Assembly (NCBI GenBank): GCA_028293625.1
Contig: JAQGOL010000030.1
Location: forward strand, 1-64,000
DNA: 64,000 nucleotides
Source: Chthoniobacteraceae bacterium
Lineage (GTDB): Bacteria; Verrucomicrobiota; Verrucomicrobiia; Chthoniobacterales; Chthoniobacteraceae
Direction: 5' to 3'
Positions 43,411 through 52,641 of the stretch are shown here, one piece after another (positions within the stretch are counted from its first letter, which is position 1; each line of letters opens with the position of its first letter). A program made the translations under genes and the position numbers. The notes beneath the pieces were generated by a model. It was not told the origin of the DNA. It saw nothing but the letters and a program-made list of their open reading frames with translations, and searched no databases.

Positions 43411-46400
43411 CTAGTGAGGAGCGAATTGCTTGCTCGATACCACGCGGTAGCGGTAATAGCCATCCACCCGATCCTTCTTCTCATCGTAGCGGCTCAGGGT
43501 CTCATCGTTTGGATCGATGAACCGCTCGATCACGGATGAACCGCGGTACTCACCGAGCACCTGATCGCGTTTAGGATCGAACTCGTTGTCTTTCGAGCCG
43601 GGCGATTTGCGGATCGCCTGGCAACGCATGTGGACTGTATACACATTCGATTTCGTCGTCAGGCGAGGGTAGATATGCACATACGGCCGCTCGCGCATAT
43701 TGTCGCCGGTCTGGGCGTTGGCCGTCCAGAACGAGTTCCAGCTCGGCACATTGACTCCCTTTGGATAGAGATCCATTTCACAGACTTCCGAAGGCGAACG
43801 GAACAGAGTCGTCTGACGGCTCGATATATTGGTTCCCTGATCGTTGAGACGCGCTTCGAACTCTTCAATCGTCTTGTCGAGATCGAGCGGATACCGGAAA
43901 GTCAGCGAGGCGCTTGGATTATTAAGAGCATCCTCCGAATGACCAGCTTCCGACACCGCGGTTGGCACAGCCATCATGAAGGTCGACTTCAGAACTCCGC
44001 GCAATGCGGAATCCCGCCGCAGATAAGAACGGCCTTTATTGGTGCCTGGCAGGTTGCCCGAATCACCGGCCGCATAACCGAACGGCGCGATAACATAGTT
44101 CATGTTAACCTTGCCCGCCGTGGAGAACGGCTCGCTGATTGCGTAGGGCTCAACGACTGGAAGATGGAACAAATCCAGCATGAGATGATCGGGTGGCCCC
44201 TGTGAACCGGGATGGGTAAATGCGGCCTCGCGATCAGGACGGAAGAGGAGCGTTTGCCATGGCTTGTTCGCTTTCACACCGGTCGGGAGTGAACCGATCA
44301 TTGCAACCGAGGGCATCTGGCGGTTTGGCGTATAAAACGACTGGCCTGTATCCTCGATGTTACGTCCATGGAAGTAAGGCACCCGGTAGGAAGGCGTTCC
44401 GTTGGTTAACTCAAACCGGATATTGCCTTCATCCACCTTGTTGCCCATCGCTCCATCCATATGCTTGGAGATACCGCGATCCCAGTCTCCTGGACCGCCG
44501 TCGGCGCGTTCCACACCGGTGACATCTTTTGGAAGCATCGGCCGCTTGCTGTCACGATTGTTGCCGCCTCTGGCGAACACACCCGCGCCGGTATTGCCAG
44601 CTTGGATATCTCCGTGCGAGGAGGTCAGCCCATGGATAAGCCTGTTGGCACTGAAATAACCGGTCGTGGTGCTTGGGCCATCACGCATTTGATAGTATTC
44701 CGGCCCAATGACTGAACGAGCCATCCCGAGGCGAAGATCGCCACGTTTATTGCCCGCAAGAGGTCCTGTGAATTCAATGCTGCGAACCACATCCTGGGCT
44801 CCCCGCGCGTTGATGATATCGCGCGCTCCATCCAGGCTCCCGTCAAAGCGAAGCCCAAACGAAGCATCCTTGCCACTGGTTGGCAGCGGCATCGGCACCC
44901 TCACATCGGGGGCTGATGGGAAATCAAGGTGCACAGTCTGAACCAATACACTCCGCGTATCGGCAGGGCTTTCGCCGCTATAGATGTTCACCTTGAATGC
45001 AGGGCCGCTAAAGACAAGGTTCGTGTCAGTAGGATCGACCGGGAAAATATCGCTCACATAAGGATAATACTTCACGGTCTGATCCTTCACATACGAGGTG
45101 CTGCTCGCATTCTTATTATCGAATGTCTTGATGCCCACGGTCAGACTAAGATTTCTGGCGGTATCAAGCGCCGGATCCTGGGATAAATCCGTGTTCGTCA
45201 TTCCCTTGTTTTCCAGGAAGTAATGCATCGAAGCATGGAACCCGAGAACCGGCATAAAACCGCGTCCCTGGCTGATCTCGTGCGAAGGGAGATTACAAAT
45301 GTTAATCATCTTCGTTTTGCACATGTTGGCGTCTTTTGATCCCGCTTTCGCAAACTTAATAAGCATCGGCCGTTCTTCGATGACCTCTGTCCAATAGGTC
45401 TCCCGGATTGCCGGGAATCCCGCCATCGGGCTTGCCATCTCAAAGGCGAGAATCGCCTGGAGTCCAGCCGGAGTGGCAGCAACGCCGCCGGGCAGTGCCG
45501 GGCGATGAAAGATTAACGCCGCTTCGGAGATCATAAGAAAACGGCCCATGCCCGCCGTGGATGTATCCACGCCGACCGGTCCGATCTTCAGCGGGGTGAC
45601 CTGTCCCGACCAGTCGACCGAACGCGCAAGGCGCCCGTAGCCTTCCGTATAGCCGGTTTTGTAGAACCGGGGCGTATACGGATAAAACTTGTTGGCAGAC
45701 TTTGTCGCGGTGCCGGTATCCACCAGATTAACGCTGCGGCTGTAGTCGAAGATTTCAGTCAGGATCTGGTCACGATCAGGACCGTATTTTTTCAGGAAAC
45801 TGCCACCGAATCCCGGGACTTCGGCGATGTTGCCGCTGGTCACAGCCTGAAGGTAATCATACATGCTCTTGTTCTGGGGCACGAAATCCTTCACATCGCT
45901 CTTTGCATCCGAGCGGGTGAGGAAGAAGCGCTTGTCCTGAGCCGCGTTATTATCCGGGTTCTTATAGATCGTTGAGGAAAACGCAAACAGATCGTCGTAG
46001 TTGGTCCGTTTTTTGAAGTCCTCCGCGATTGGCCAAAGCGTGACACGCGGCCGGCCAAAGAGGTTGATATCAGGAGCGCGGCTGCTTGCGGTCAGAAAGA
46101 AGCGAACTTTCTCCAATGCCTTGGGCGTGATCTTGGCGCCCCCGGTCACGATTTCATTCTGGAGCGACTTGCCATTAGCTCCGCCCGTGGTGCGCTGCGA
46201 CTTGAAAATCATCTCATCCACATTCGCGTAGAGATGTTTTCTTGTGAGTGAAAGAATCGGCGCCACGTCCGAATTCTTATCCGCATTGAAGGTTCCGCCT
46301 TTGGTTGTTGTATCCTTGTATTTCTTGTCCGGATCGGCCCATGGCGTAAACGGAGTGATCTGATAGATCGCTTCCTTATACTTCACATACGCTGCCACCG

Positions 46401-47517
46401 AGGGATAAATATCGGTTGTCGGCTTGATTCCCCAGAGCCAGCCAAGCACGGGGCTCAATGAAGTGGTAAACGGATGGCCGGAATAACGTTGATACTCACC
46501 ACGGACAGGCTGAGTGGAGGCAAGCCCAAGGCTTTTCGCGCCAAACGTGTATTTGCCTGAACCATCGACATTGCCGCATTCCTGTTCATTGCTGACCGAA
46601 GGCGTATCCCAGAATGTCCCTTCCGAAGCGGTATTGATGTTGAGTTTTGAGCTCTCATCATCTGTCCAGAATGCGGTGCGCCCGACGATCGGGTTGCCCG
46701 CCGTTCCGCGATTGGCGCCGCCGATTGAACCGTCCTTCAGGACGTAGAGCCATTTGACAGGCATCGGAATATAAGGCACGGCCGCACCCGCCCCACCGTT
46801 TTCGTTCAATAACCGGAGCTTCGGATCCGTGCTGATTTTGGCGTCGAACCCGTCCACAATGCCTGGAGATGGCGAGTTGTTTTCGTTTTCCGAATCGGTG
46901 TATTTGGCACGCGGATCAATAATCGGGTAGTGAGGTTCAACAATTGCGCCTCCTTCACTAATGTCGGTCCGCTGGTCGAGGAACGGCTCGTTCATGTCGA
47001 CATATCCGGCAATCGGATTTGTCCTGTCCCACTTATTGATGACTTCCACTTCTGCGGGCAATTCAGACGATGTGTATTCGCCCGTCTTGGTCTTCAGTTT
47101 TTCAGCGGAGTATAGCCGATAAACATAATCCTCGGAGCCTGGATTATAGGGATAATATGAGGCATCCGAAACGGTCGATAACTTCAGGGTTGCTTTGGCA
47201 GTGGCAAGCTTGCCCGAGAAGGTTCGGATCGCGCCAGGTTGCGACGCCCACGTGGTGTTCTCCTGCGCGGGAGTCGTAGCCTCTCGGATCTGGCCGAGGA
47301 CCAGATTGACGGTGCTGTCGGCAATTTGCCGCGTGGTGGCAGAGTCGCTGCTTGCCTGCGTGGCGTTACGCTCGGTGGTCGCCGTCGTCATAAACGCGAC
47401 GAGAAGTCCGGAGAGCAATACAAGCATCGCGAGGACAATCACCAGTGCAATGCCCCGCCTGTTTCGAAGCGCGGATCGAAGTCCGCGAAGTTTCTGAAGG
47501 GGGAGAAACGTTTTCAT
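43411..47517 (-). CDS. Verru_Chthon cassette protein A
   Basis: The 1368-residue protein begins with a prepilin-like or PilX-like hydrophobic start (RGIALVIVLAMLVLLSGLLV, about 21-40) after a basic patch. The long remainder is soluble and lacks catalytic motifs I know. It contains FWTDDESSKLNINTASEG (typical of cassette protein A; similar to helix-hairpin minor-pilin segments), GVDTSTAGMGRFLMISEAA, and RPYVHIYPRLTTKSN towards the end. Family A is described in Verrucomicrobium and Chthoniobacter as part of a multi-gene cassette with proteins B, C and D. The genes B-C-A are consecutive here. Function is unknown; a pseudopilus-like surface apparatus is the usual speculation. No Shine-Dalgarno motif at the start. 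Confidence 0.85.
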   Translation of the reverse strand: MKTFLPLQKLRGLRSALRNRRGIALVIVLAMLVLLSGLLVAFMTTATTERNATQASSDSATTRQIADSTVNLVLGQIREATTPAQENTTWASQPGAIRTFSGKLATAKATLKLSTVSDASYYPYNPGSEDYVYRLYSAEKLKTKTGEYTSSELPAEVEVINKWDRTNPIAGYVDMNEPFLDQRTDISEGGAIVEPHYPIIDPRAKYTDSENENNSPSPGIVDGFDAKISTDPKLRLLNENGGAGAAVPYIPMPVKWLYVLKDGSIGGANRGTAGNPIVGRTAFWTDDESSKLNINTASEGTFWDTPSVSNEQECGNVDGSGKYTFGAKSLGLASTQPVRGEYQRYSGHPFTTSLSPVLGWLWGIKPTTDIYPSVAAYVKYKEAIYQITPFTPWADPDKKYKDTTTKGGTFNADKNSDVAPILSLTRKHLYANVDEMIFKSQRTTGGANGKSLQNEIVTGGAKITPKALEKVRFFLTASSRAPDINLFGRPRVTLWPIAEDFKKRTNYDDLFAFSSTIYKNPDNNAAQDKRFFLTRSDAKSDVKDFVPQNKSMYDYLQAVTSGNIAEVPGFGGSFLKKYGPDRDQILTEIFDYSRSVNLVDTGTATKSANKFYPYTPRFYKTGYTEGYGRLARSVDWSGQVTPLKIGPVGVDTSTAGMGRFLMISEAALIFHRPALPGGVAATPAGLQAILAFEMASPMAGFPAIRETYWTEVIEERPMLIKFAKAGSKDANMCKTKMINICNLPSHEISQGRGFMPVLGFHASMHYFLENKGMTNTDLSQDPALDTARNLSLTVGIKTFDNKNASSTSYVKDQTVKYYPYVSDIFPVDPTDTNLVFSGPAFKVNIYSGESPADTRSVLVQTVHLDFPSAPDVRVPMPLPTSGKDASFGLRFDGSLDGARDIINARGAQDVVRSIEFTGPLAGNKRGDLRLGMARSVIGPEYYQMRDGPSTTTGYFSANRLIHGLTSSHGDIQAGNTGAGVFARGGNNRDSKRPMLPKDVTGVERADGGPGDWDRGISKHMDGAMGNKVDEGNIRFELTNGTPSYRVPYFHGRNIEDTGQSFYTPNRQMPSVAMIGSLPTGVKANKPWQTLLFRPDREAAFTHPGSQGPPDHLMLDLFHLPVVEPYAISEPFSTAGKVNMNYVIAPFGYAAGDSGNLPGTNKGRSYLRRDSALRGVLKSTFMMAVPTAVSEAGHSEDALNNPSASLTFRYPLDLDKTIEEFEARLNDQGTNISSRQTTLFRSPSEVCEMDLYPKGVNVPSWNSFWTANAQTGDNMRERPYVHIYPRLTTKSNVYTVHMRCQAIRKSPGSKDNEFDPKRDQVLGEYRGSSVIERFIDPNDETLSRYDEKKDRVDGYYRYRVVSSKQFAPH

Positions 47518-47529
47518 AGGTTAGTTGAC

Positions 47530-48822
47530 TTAGTTGGCTTTATCTTGCGGATCGCGGCTCCACTTCGAGGCGCGTAATAATACGTCTGTGGAAAAAATGC
47601 GGTAGTTAGGCTTGTTAGGATCATCAAGCAGCTTCTTTTCAAGTTTCCTTACATCATCCATGTAATCGTCGACTGTTTTCACATTCAAAAACAGGCCGTC
47701 CAACCATGAAGGGATATTGGACTCGCTGGCATTTGCTCGCACCATCGATGCTTCATCGACGGCGATCATTGTAACCTGGACAATCGGAGGGAGCAGATTG
47801 TCGCGTGCGGTGTTATCAAGTTTGATTTTAAGATCATACGAGTTGACCGTGCCGCCGCTCAGGATGCGCCAGCTATCGAACTCATACTCAGGCGCAAGCG
47901 CGAGCTGCTTTGAATCGTGCGATTTGGTGCCGGGAATCACGCGGTCTTTTTCAGCCAGCTTCGGCAGGATGATCATCCCCACAATGTTGTCAGCGCGCAC
48001 ATGCGCATACCTGAACCGGTCAATAGGAACCCCGGTCACCTTCTCACGCAGGAAAGCTTCCTCCATCCATAACGGACGGTTCCAATTCGGATTGGACTTC
48101 CGTTTGGAATCGGTCATCCCGACATAATAGTTATTTGACCGGTCAAAGATCCGGGGATCGGCGTATCCGATGTCGTCTTTGTTCTGGGGCCTGTAATAGA
48201 CTTGGAGATGCTCGGTTGGCACGGTCATTTCCATTAGCCGAAACCGGTATTTCAGCGAGGGCGGCGGGCTCATTTTGGCAAGGAACTCAGGCCGATCCGT
48301 TTCGGGTCCGTATTCCACAAAATAGCCGCAAGCAGTCAGAAGACTGTCAAGGTTCCTGAACTTGGGAGCCTGATACTTGTCTGTGTCCGGCTCCTCGGTA
48401 AATCCGATAGGCGCCTGGAAGAACATGGCATGCCCCGGATAGGCCTTGTCGACGGGAGTAGAGAGGTTAATCAACTGAGGAGTCGATCCGAAGAAGCGCC
48501 TTGTCGGCCCGGATATAAATTGAAGCTCCGACTGGCGGCGAAATAGAAAGTCGGATGTTTGAAGATTTGTATCAACCTCATGCGCACGCCAATAAGTATT
48601 GAGCGTCGCCTGGCTCAGGCGCCGGTTCATCGACTCAAACGCGCCGCGGGCAGCCTGGAACTGCGATGTCTTTTCCGTGGTCCGCTTCCAAACCCGCTGG
48701 GTTTGGTCAATCGTGCCAACAAGCAGGAGCATGATAACCGATATCAGTCCTGTCGAAATCATAATCTCCACGAGCGTGAACGCTCGCTCTCGACTTGTAC
48801 AAGGGGGTCTAAAAGTTTTCAT
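47530..48822 (-). CDS. Verru_Chthon cassette protein C
   Basis: The 430-residue protein has a type IV prepilin-like N-terminus: ERAFTLVEIMISTGLISVI, with the typical Phe and Glu at positions 1 and 5 of the mature part. A soluble domain follows with FQAARGAFESMNRRLSQATLNTYWR, typical for minor pilins such as PilW/GspJ. It is the C member of the Verru_Chthon cassette, 12 bases before cassette A. GGAGGA lies twelve bases upstream of the ATG, a rare Shine-Dalgarno-like site in this window. A prepilin peptidase elsewhere would be needed. Confidence 0.85.
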   Translation of the reverse strand: MKTFRPPCTSRERAFTLVEIMISTGLISVIMLLLVGTIDQTQRVWKRTTEKTSQFQAARGAFESMNRRLSQATLNTYWRAHEVDTNLQTSDFLFRRQSELQFISGPTRRFFGSTPQLINLSTPVDKAYPGHAMFFQAPIGFTEEPDTDKYQAPKFRNLDSLLTACGYFVEYGPETDRPEFLAKMSPPPSLKYRFRLMEMTVPTEHLQVYYRPQNKDDIGYADPRIFDRSNNYYVGMTDSKRKSNPNWNRPLWMEEAFLREKVTGVPIDRFRYAHVRADNIVGMIILPKLAEKDRVIPGTKSHDSKQLALAPEYEFDSWRILSGGTVNSYDLKIKLDNTARDNLLPPIVQVTMIAVDEASMVRANASESNIPSWLDGLFLNVKTVDDYMDDVRKLEKKLLDDPNKPNYRIFSTDVLLRASKWSRDPQDKAN

Positions 48823-48846
48823 AAATCTAAAGGTCCTCCGGATTGG

Positions 48847-49458
48847 TTATGTCCCCGCCTTTTCACTATCCATCCGCGCCACAAGAAATGTGCGGATTTT
48901 GACGGCCGTATTCTTCTTCAACATTGAGATACTGTCGGCCGTTGTGATGGAGGCAAAATCGACCATCGCAGGAGGACTCCCCTTGGGGGCGAATACGGCG
49001 ATTACCCGCAACGTATTCAACAGGATATCGGCGCTACCTTCGGAGCTTGAAGCGTTCGGCCTTGAAAAATCGTCAACCACCAGTTTGACCGCATAAAGCC
49101 GCTTAAAAGGGACCGTAGGATCCTGTGAAGGATTCTTTTCCGAGTCAACCAGGCGCCCTTCCTCGTCGTAGTAATAAATCTCGCCGCTATCGGCGAAGTT
49201 GAGTTTCTTTATCTGCGGCCATTCAGTGACCTGCACCATCGTGTTCAGGTCCTGCATGATCCACATTTCATTGGCAGCGTCGACCGAGGTTCGGAAGACA
49301 CTGAGTCCCATCGGCAGCAACCCGAAGAGGGCTACAAATGCAAATGCGATGATGCCAAGGGAGAGCGTGATTTCAATAAGGCTGAAACCGCGCCGCGCCT
49401 GTCGTTTGAGGAGGAAGGCAAGGCGTCGGACGCCTTGAGGGGGATGCGTTCGGTGCAT
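48847..49458 (-). CDS. Verru_Chthon cassette protein B
   Basis: The 203-residue protein carries a prepilin N-terminus RRGFSLIEITLSLGIIAFAF (about 22-41; Gly before Phe, Glu at +5) and then a short soluble domain with LGLLPMGLSVFRTS-like and MWIMQDLNTMVQVTEWP features characteristic of cassette protein B (related to GspI/PilV-like minor pilins). It is first of the three genes, 24 bases ahead of C. A minus-strand TTGACA (rc of 49489-49494) with weak TAACTA lies close to the start, suggesting a near leaderless transcript. Cassette member D, known in other members of the phylum, is missing. Confidence 0.85.
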   Translation of the reverse strand: MHRTHPPQGVRRLAFLLKRQARRGFSLIEITLSLGIIAFAFVALFGLLPMGLSVFRTSVDAANEMWIMQDLNTMVQVTEWPQIKKLNFADSGEIYYYDEEGRLVDSEKNPSQDPTVPFKRLYAVKLVVDDFSRPNASSSEGSADILLNTLRVIAVFAPKGSPPAMVDFASITTADSISMLKKNTAVKIRTFLVARMDSEKAGT

Positions 49459-49655
49459 ACATCGTAGTTACACGCCGCATTTTGCACTGTCAATTGATTT
49501 TCCCTCGCTTATTTCCCCCGCTCACCGGGCAGGCAGGGCGAAATCGTCCGCCGGCAACACCCTGTGCACGGTTGACAAGCGCGTGCGCGAATGTGCCGCA
49601 ATGTCCACACCGCCGATTTATCTTACGCCGGTCCACAGCTCCGGCGCCGGCGCAA

Positions 49656-50657
49656 TCAGAAATCAAACTGATCAATATTTTCTTTGTTAAAGATAAACGG
49701 CTTCCCGAGCAAAATATTGTCCCCGGCAATCTCAACATCGCCCAACCTGCCCGCCTTGTAAGTCGCCGCGCCGGGTTTAAGCGTGCCGCTGCCGAGTGCG
49801 TTTGCCGCGTGGATGGTCAGATAACCAAGATCGATCGTTTTCCAAAGAATCACACTTTGGGTAACGTCTTCCTTCACATACTTACGATTCTCACTCGGCA
49901 ACCCCAATCCGATGACTTTCACCGCGCCGCTCTTGCCGGCCTGCTTGACCGCTTCGGCCGCGCCCGGCACGGCTGGCGTACAAATGGCCATCACCAGCTT
50001 CAGATTCGGATACGCGCTTAAGAGGGAGGTCGTCTCGCTCTGGGCTTTATCCTTGAGATCATCGCATGGCTTGGTGGCAACCAGCTTCATGCGCGGATAT
50101 TTCTCCGCCAGGCGCGCCTCAATATTTTTGCGCCATTCATTCATGTTCGCGGCGGTCAGCGAGGCCGTGATGATGGCGAACTCGCCTTCTTCGCCGGTGA
50201 GCCGCGCGGCTTCATCCATCAGCGTATTCCCGATCCCTTGCGGGGTTGCCTGATTGACAAAAAAGTCGCGCACATCGGTCGTGGAATCGGAATCGTAGGT
50301 CACGACCTTGATCCCTTTCTGGCGTGCCTTGCGCAATGCGGTGGAAATCCCCTCCTTGTTTTCGCAGGCCACTGCGATCACATCGACACCCAGCGTGCTC
50401 CAGTTCTCGATGATTTCGTTTTGCCGAGCCGGATCCGGATCGGTTGGGCCGTCAAAAAGCAGGTCAACGCCAAGCTCCCTGGCCGCTTCATCCGCGCCTT
50501 GTTTACAGGAAATGAAGTATCCGTTGCCCTTGCTCTTTGGCATGAGCGCGATAGTCAGTTTTTTACCCGCGCCCTCTTCATTATGACTCGGTTTCGGGGA
50601 TTTGCTGCAACCCACGGCAAAAGCCAGGACGGCGGAAAGGATCAGTAGACGTTTCAT
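49656..50657 (-). CDS. Sugar/AI-2-type ABC binding lipoprotein
   Basis: Start 50657 gives a lipoprotein signal (MKRLLILSAVLAFAVGC). The rest of 333 residues is a periplasmic binding-protein type 1 fold: IALMPKSKGNGYFISC, KVVTYDSDSTTDVRDFF, TAANMNEWRKNIEARLA, AICTPAVPGAAEAVKQAGK, and the end FIFNKENIDQFDF, strikingly like LsrB and RhaS. From memory of LsrB, the Lys, first Asp, Pro and Ala of the AI-2 pocket are kept but the Asp-Gln pair before the Asn-Gln-Trp is Asn-Met here, so AI-2 is doubtful; a rhamnose-like sugar is likelier. It closes the ABC set, 58 bases after a permease. Confidence 0.85.
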   Translation of the reverse strand: MKRLLILSAVLAFAVGCSKSPKPSHNEEGAGKKLTIALMPKSKGNGYFISCKQGADEAARELGVDLLFDGPTDPDPARQNEIIENWSTLGVDVIAVACENKEGISTALRKARQKGIKVVTYDSDSTTDVRDFFVNQATPQGIGNTLMDEAARLTGEEGEFAIITASLTAANMNEWRKNIEARLAEKYPRMKLVATKPCDDLKDKAQSETTSLLSAYPNLKLVMAICTPAVPGAAEAVKQAGKSGAVKVIGLGLPSENRKYVKEDVTQSVILWKTIDLGYLTIHAANALGSGTLKPGAATYKAGRLGDVEIAGDNILLGKPFIFNKENIDQFDF

Positions 50658-50715
50658 GAAAAAGGGGGAGGGATGGCTCGTCTTTAAAAGAGAAGGCGAA
50701 GCTTTGGAAGAATGA

Positions 50716-51705
50716 TTAGTTCGGATGCCTGGAGCGTGCGCGCAGGAAGGCAACGAGCTTTGGAATAACGCCGCCACACAGCGCCAGCAGCAGAAGAACG
50801 CCTGTCAGCATTCCCGCGACCTCCCTTGGCTGATGGGCGTGCACCAGGCCGTTGCTGAGCACGGCGATGGCTGCCACGCCAAGCAGAGTACCATGCACTG
50901 AACCGCTTCCCCCGAATATCGACGTGCCACCAAGCACCACCGCAGTGATCGCATAAAGCTCGTAACCGGTTCCGGCGTCCGCTTTAGCCTGGCCCAGGCG
51001 CGCGGTGTAGATGACCGCGGCAAGCGCCGATACAAACCCGGCAAGAATATAGGAAAACGCAACACGTCGATCGACGGGCAAACCCGCGTAACGTGCTCCT
51101 TCCGGCGCAAAACCAATGGCGCGAAACGAGCGTCCAAAAGTGGTGCGATGGACCATCAGCCAGACGCCGGCCGCCACGAGGATCAGAGCAAAAGCCTGCA
51201 CCGGGATGCCAAACCGGTTCTCCTGGCCCAGACAAAGAAAGGAAGCGGGGAAGTTCGTGAAAGTATCCGCCCCGTGGGTAATGGCTTCGGCAAGTCCGCG
51301 AAAAAGCGAATAGGTGCCAAGCGTGACAATCAGCGGCGGCAAACGGAGCACGGTAATCAAGCCGCCATTGAGGGCGCCGGCCATGGCGCCAAAAAGAAGG
51401 GTGCAAACAGCGGCTGTCAGCGGCGGCAAGCCACCATCGCGCCACATTTTCCCGAATAAAATCGCGCAAAGCCCAAGAAGCGAGCCGACGGAAAGATCGA
51501 TGCCACCTGTGAGAATAATCGGTGTCATGACCACGGCCAGCAGACCGATCTCAGTCGAGTGCCGGAGGATATCGAAAAGGTTATCGAGCGTCCCGAACCG
51601 GCTTCCCACCGCGTTAAAATAAAGGATCTCACCGGCAAGCACCGCCAGCAGGAGCAACTCATGCCGAAGCCCCTTCCAATTTCTTACTCGGATCGTGGCG
51701 TCCAT
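50716..51705 (-). CDS. ABC transporter permease (RbsC/LsrD/RhaQ type)
   Basis: The 329-residue membrane protein has about nine hydrophobic helices and the monosaccharide permease signature TPIILTGGIDLSVGSLLGLCAI near residue 60-80. It also has TLLFGAMAGALNGGLITVL, RLPPLIVTLGTYSLFRG, and TAVVLGGTSIFGGSGSVHGTLLG. It starts three bases after the preceding permease gene, which implies coupled translation. With its partner it forms the membrane pore of the importer; the pair of unlike permeases is typical of AI-2 and rhamnose systems, whereas ribose systems have one. Confidence 0.9.
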   Translation of the reverse strand: MDATIRVRNWKGLRHELLLLAVLAGEILYFNAVGSRFGTLDNLFDILRHSTEIGLLAVVMTPIILTGGIDLSVGSLLGLCAILFGKMWRDGGLPPLTAAVCTLLFGAMAGALNGGLITVLRLPPLIVTLGTYSLFRGLAEAITHGADTFTNFPASFLCLGQENRFGIPVQAFALILVAAGVWLMVHRTTFGRSFRAIGFAPEGARYAGLPVDRRVAFSYILAGFVSALAAVIYTARLGQAKADAGTGYELYAITAVVLGGTSIFGGSGSVHGTLLGVAAIAVLSNGLVHAHQPREVAGMLTGVLLLLALCGGVIPKLVAFLRARSRHPN

Positions 51706-51708
51706 GGA

Positions 51709-52641
51709 TCAGTGCGGCTGGCGTCGGCTGCGCACGCCATCGGCTATGACCGCGAGCAGGATAATGGCGCCCTGGATCGCCTTTTCCCAATACGGCTCGA
51801 CGTGCAGGTAAGTAAGCGCGGGGTTTATCGTGATGAGCAGCAAGAGCCCGGCGAAGAGACCCCATAAATTGCCGCGTCCGCCGGAGATTGCGACACCTCC
51901 AACGACCGCCGCCGCAATGGCCTTTAATTCCAGACCCGTGCCCGACTTCGGATCGACCTGGGGCGACTGGACGACATTCATCATCGCCGCCAATCCCGTG
52001 AAAGCGCCCAGGAGGACAAATGCCGTGAAAGTAGTGAGTCTGGGGCGAATGCCAGCCAGGCGCGCGGCTTCGGCATCGGAGCCGACGGCGTAAAAAAAGC
52101 GGCCCACGGCGAGATGTTTCATCGCCAGCGCCAGGATAATCAGGAGCAGGGCGGCGATCCAAAGCAGCGTGTATTGCCCCGCGCTCTGGCTCAAACCGAA
52201 CCATTGGAACTGATCGGGCAGATTGATGAACTGTCCCTCCCGGTACCATCGCAAGCCTTCCCTCCAGATGACCATGGTGGCCAGGGTCACAACGATGGAT
52301 GGCAAACCGAGTCCGGCAACCAGCGCCCCGTTGATGGCCCCAAGCGATGTCCCGGCCGCAATCGAACCGACGCATACGACGGCCATCGGCAACTTGGCGG
52401 CTGCCAGCAATCCGGCGCATACGCCGCAGAGCGCGAATTGTGAACCGATGGAAATATCGATCTGCCTGCAAATAATCACGAGGGCGATGCCGCACGCCGC
52501 GACAAGGGTTGGCGCCTCCCTGGCAAGCCGGGAGAGCATCGGTTGGCCGTCAAAAAAAGCGGGCGCCATGATTGCAAGCGCGCCTAACAAAAGAACAAGC
52601 ACGGCCACGACCGACCATTCCCGAAAATAACGGATCCTCAC
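51709..52641 (-). CDS. ABC transporter permease (LsrC/RhaP type)
   Basis: The 310-residue protein has about nine helices, the signature VIICRQIDISIGSQFALCGV around residue 55-75, and AAAVVGGVAISGGRGNLWGLFAG, both typical for sugar permeases. It starts with GTG at 52641, overlapping the ATPase stop by four bases (GTGA). The order ATPase-permease-permease-binding protein matches lsrACDB and rhaTPQS. The partner permease follows after three bases. Confidence 0.9.
   Translation of the reverse strand: MRIRYFREWSVVAVLVLLLGALAIMAPAFFDGQPMLSRLAREAPTLVAACGIALVIICRQIDISIGSQFALCGVCAGLLAAAKLPMAVVCVGSIAAGTSLGAINGALVAGLGLPSIVVTLATMVIWREGLRWYREGQFINLPDQFQWFGLSQSAGQYTLLWIAALLLIILALAMKHLAVGRFFYAVGSDAEAARLAGIRPRLTTFTAFVLLGAFTGLAAMMNVVQSPQVDPKSGTGLELKAIAAAVVGGVAISGGRGNLWGLFAGLLLLITINPALTYLHVEPYWEKAIQGAIILLAVIADGVRSRRQPH

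Noticed and set aside
49482-50021. 179-codon plus-strand frame upstream of the cassette
   Set aside because: Mostly antisense to the binding lipoprotein and lacking any motif.
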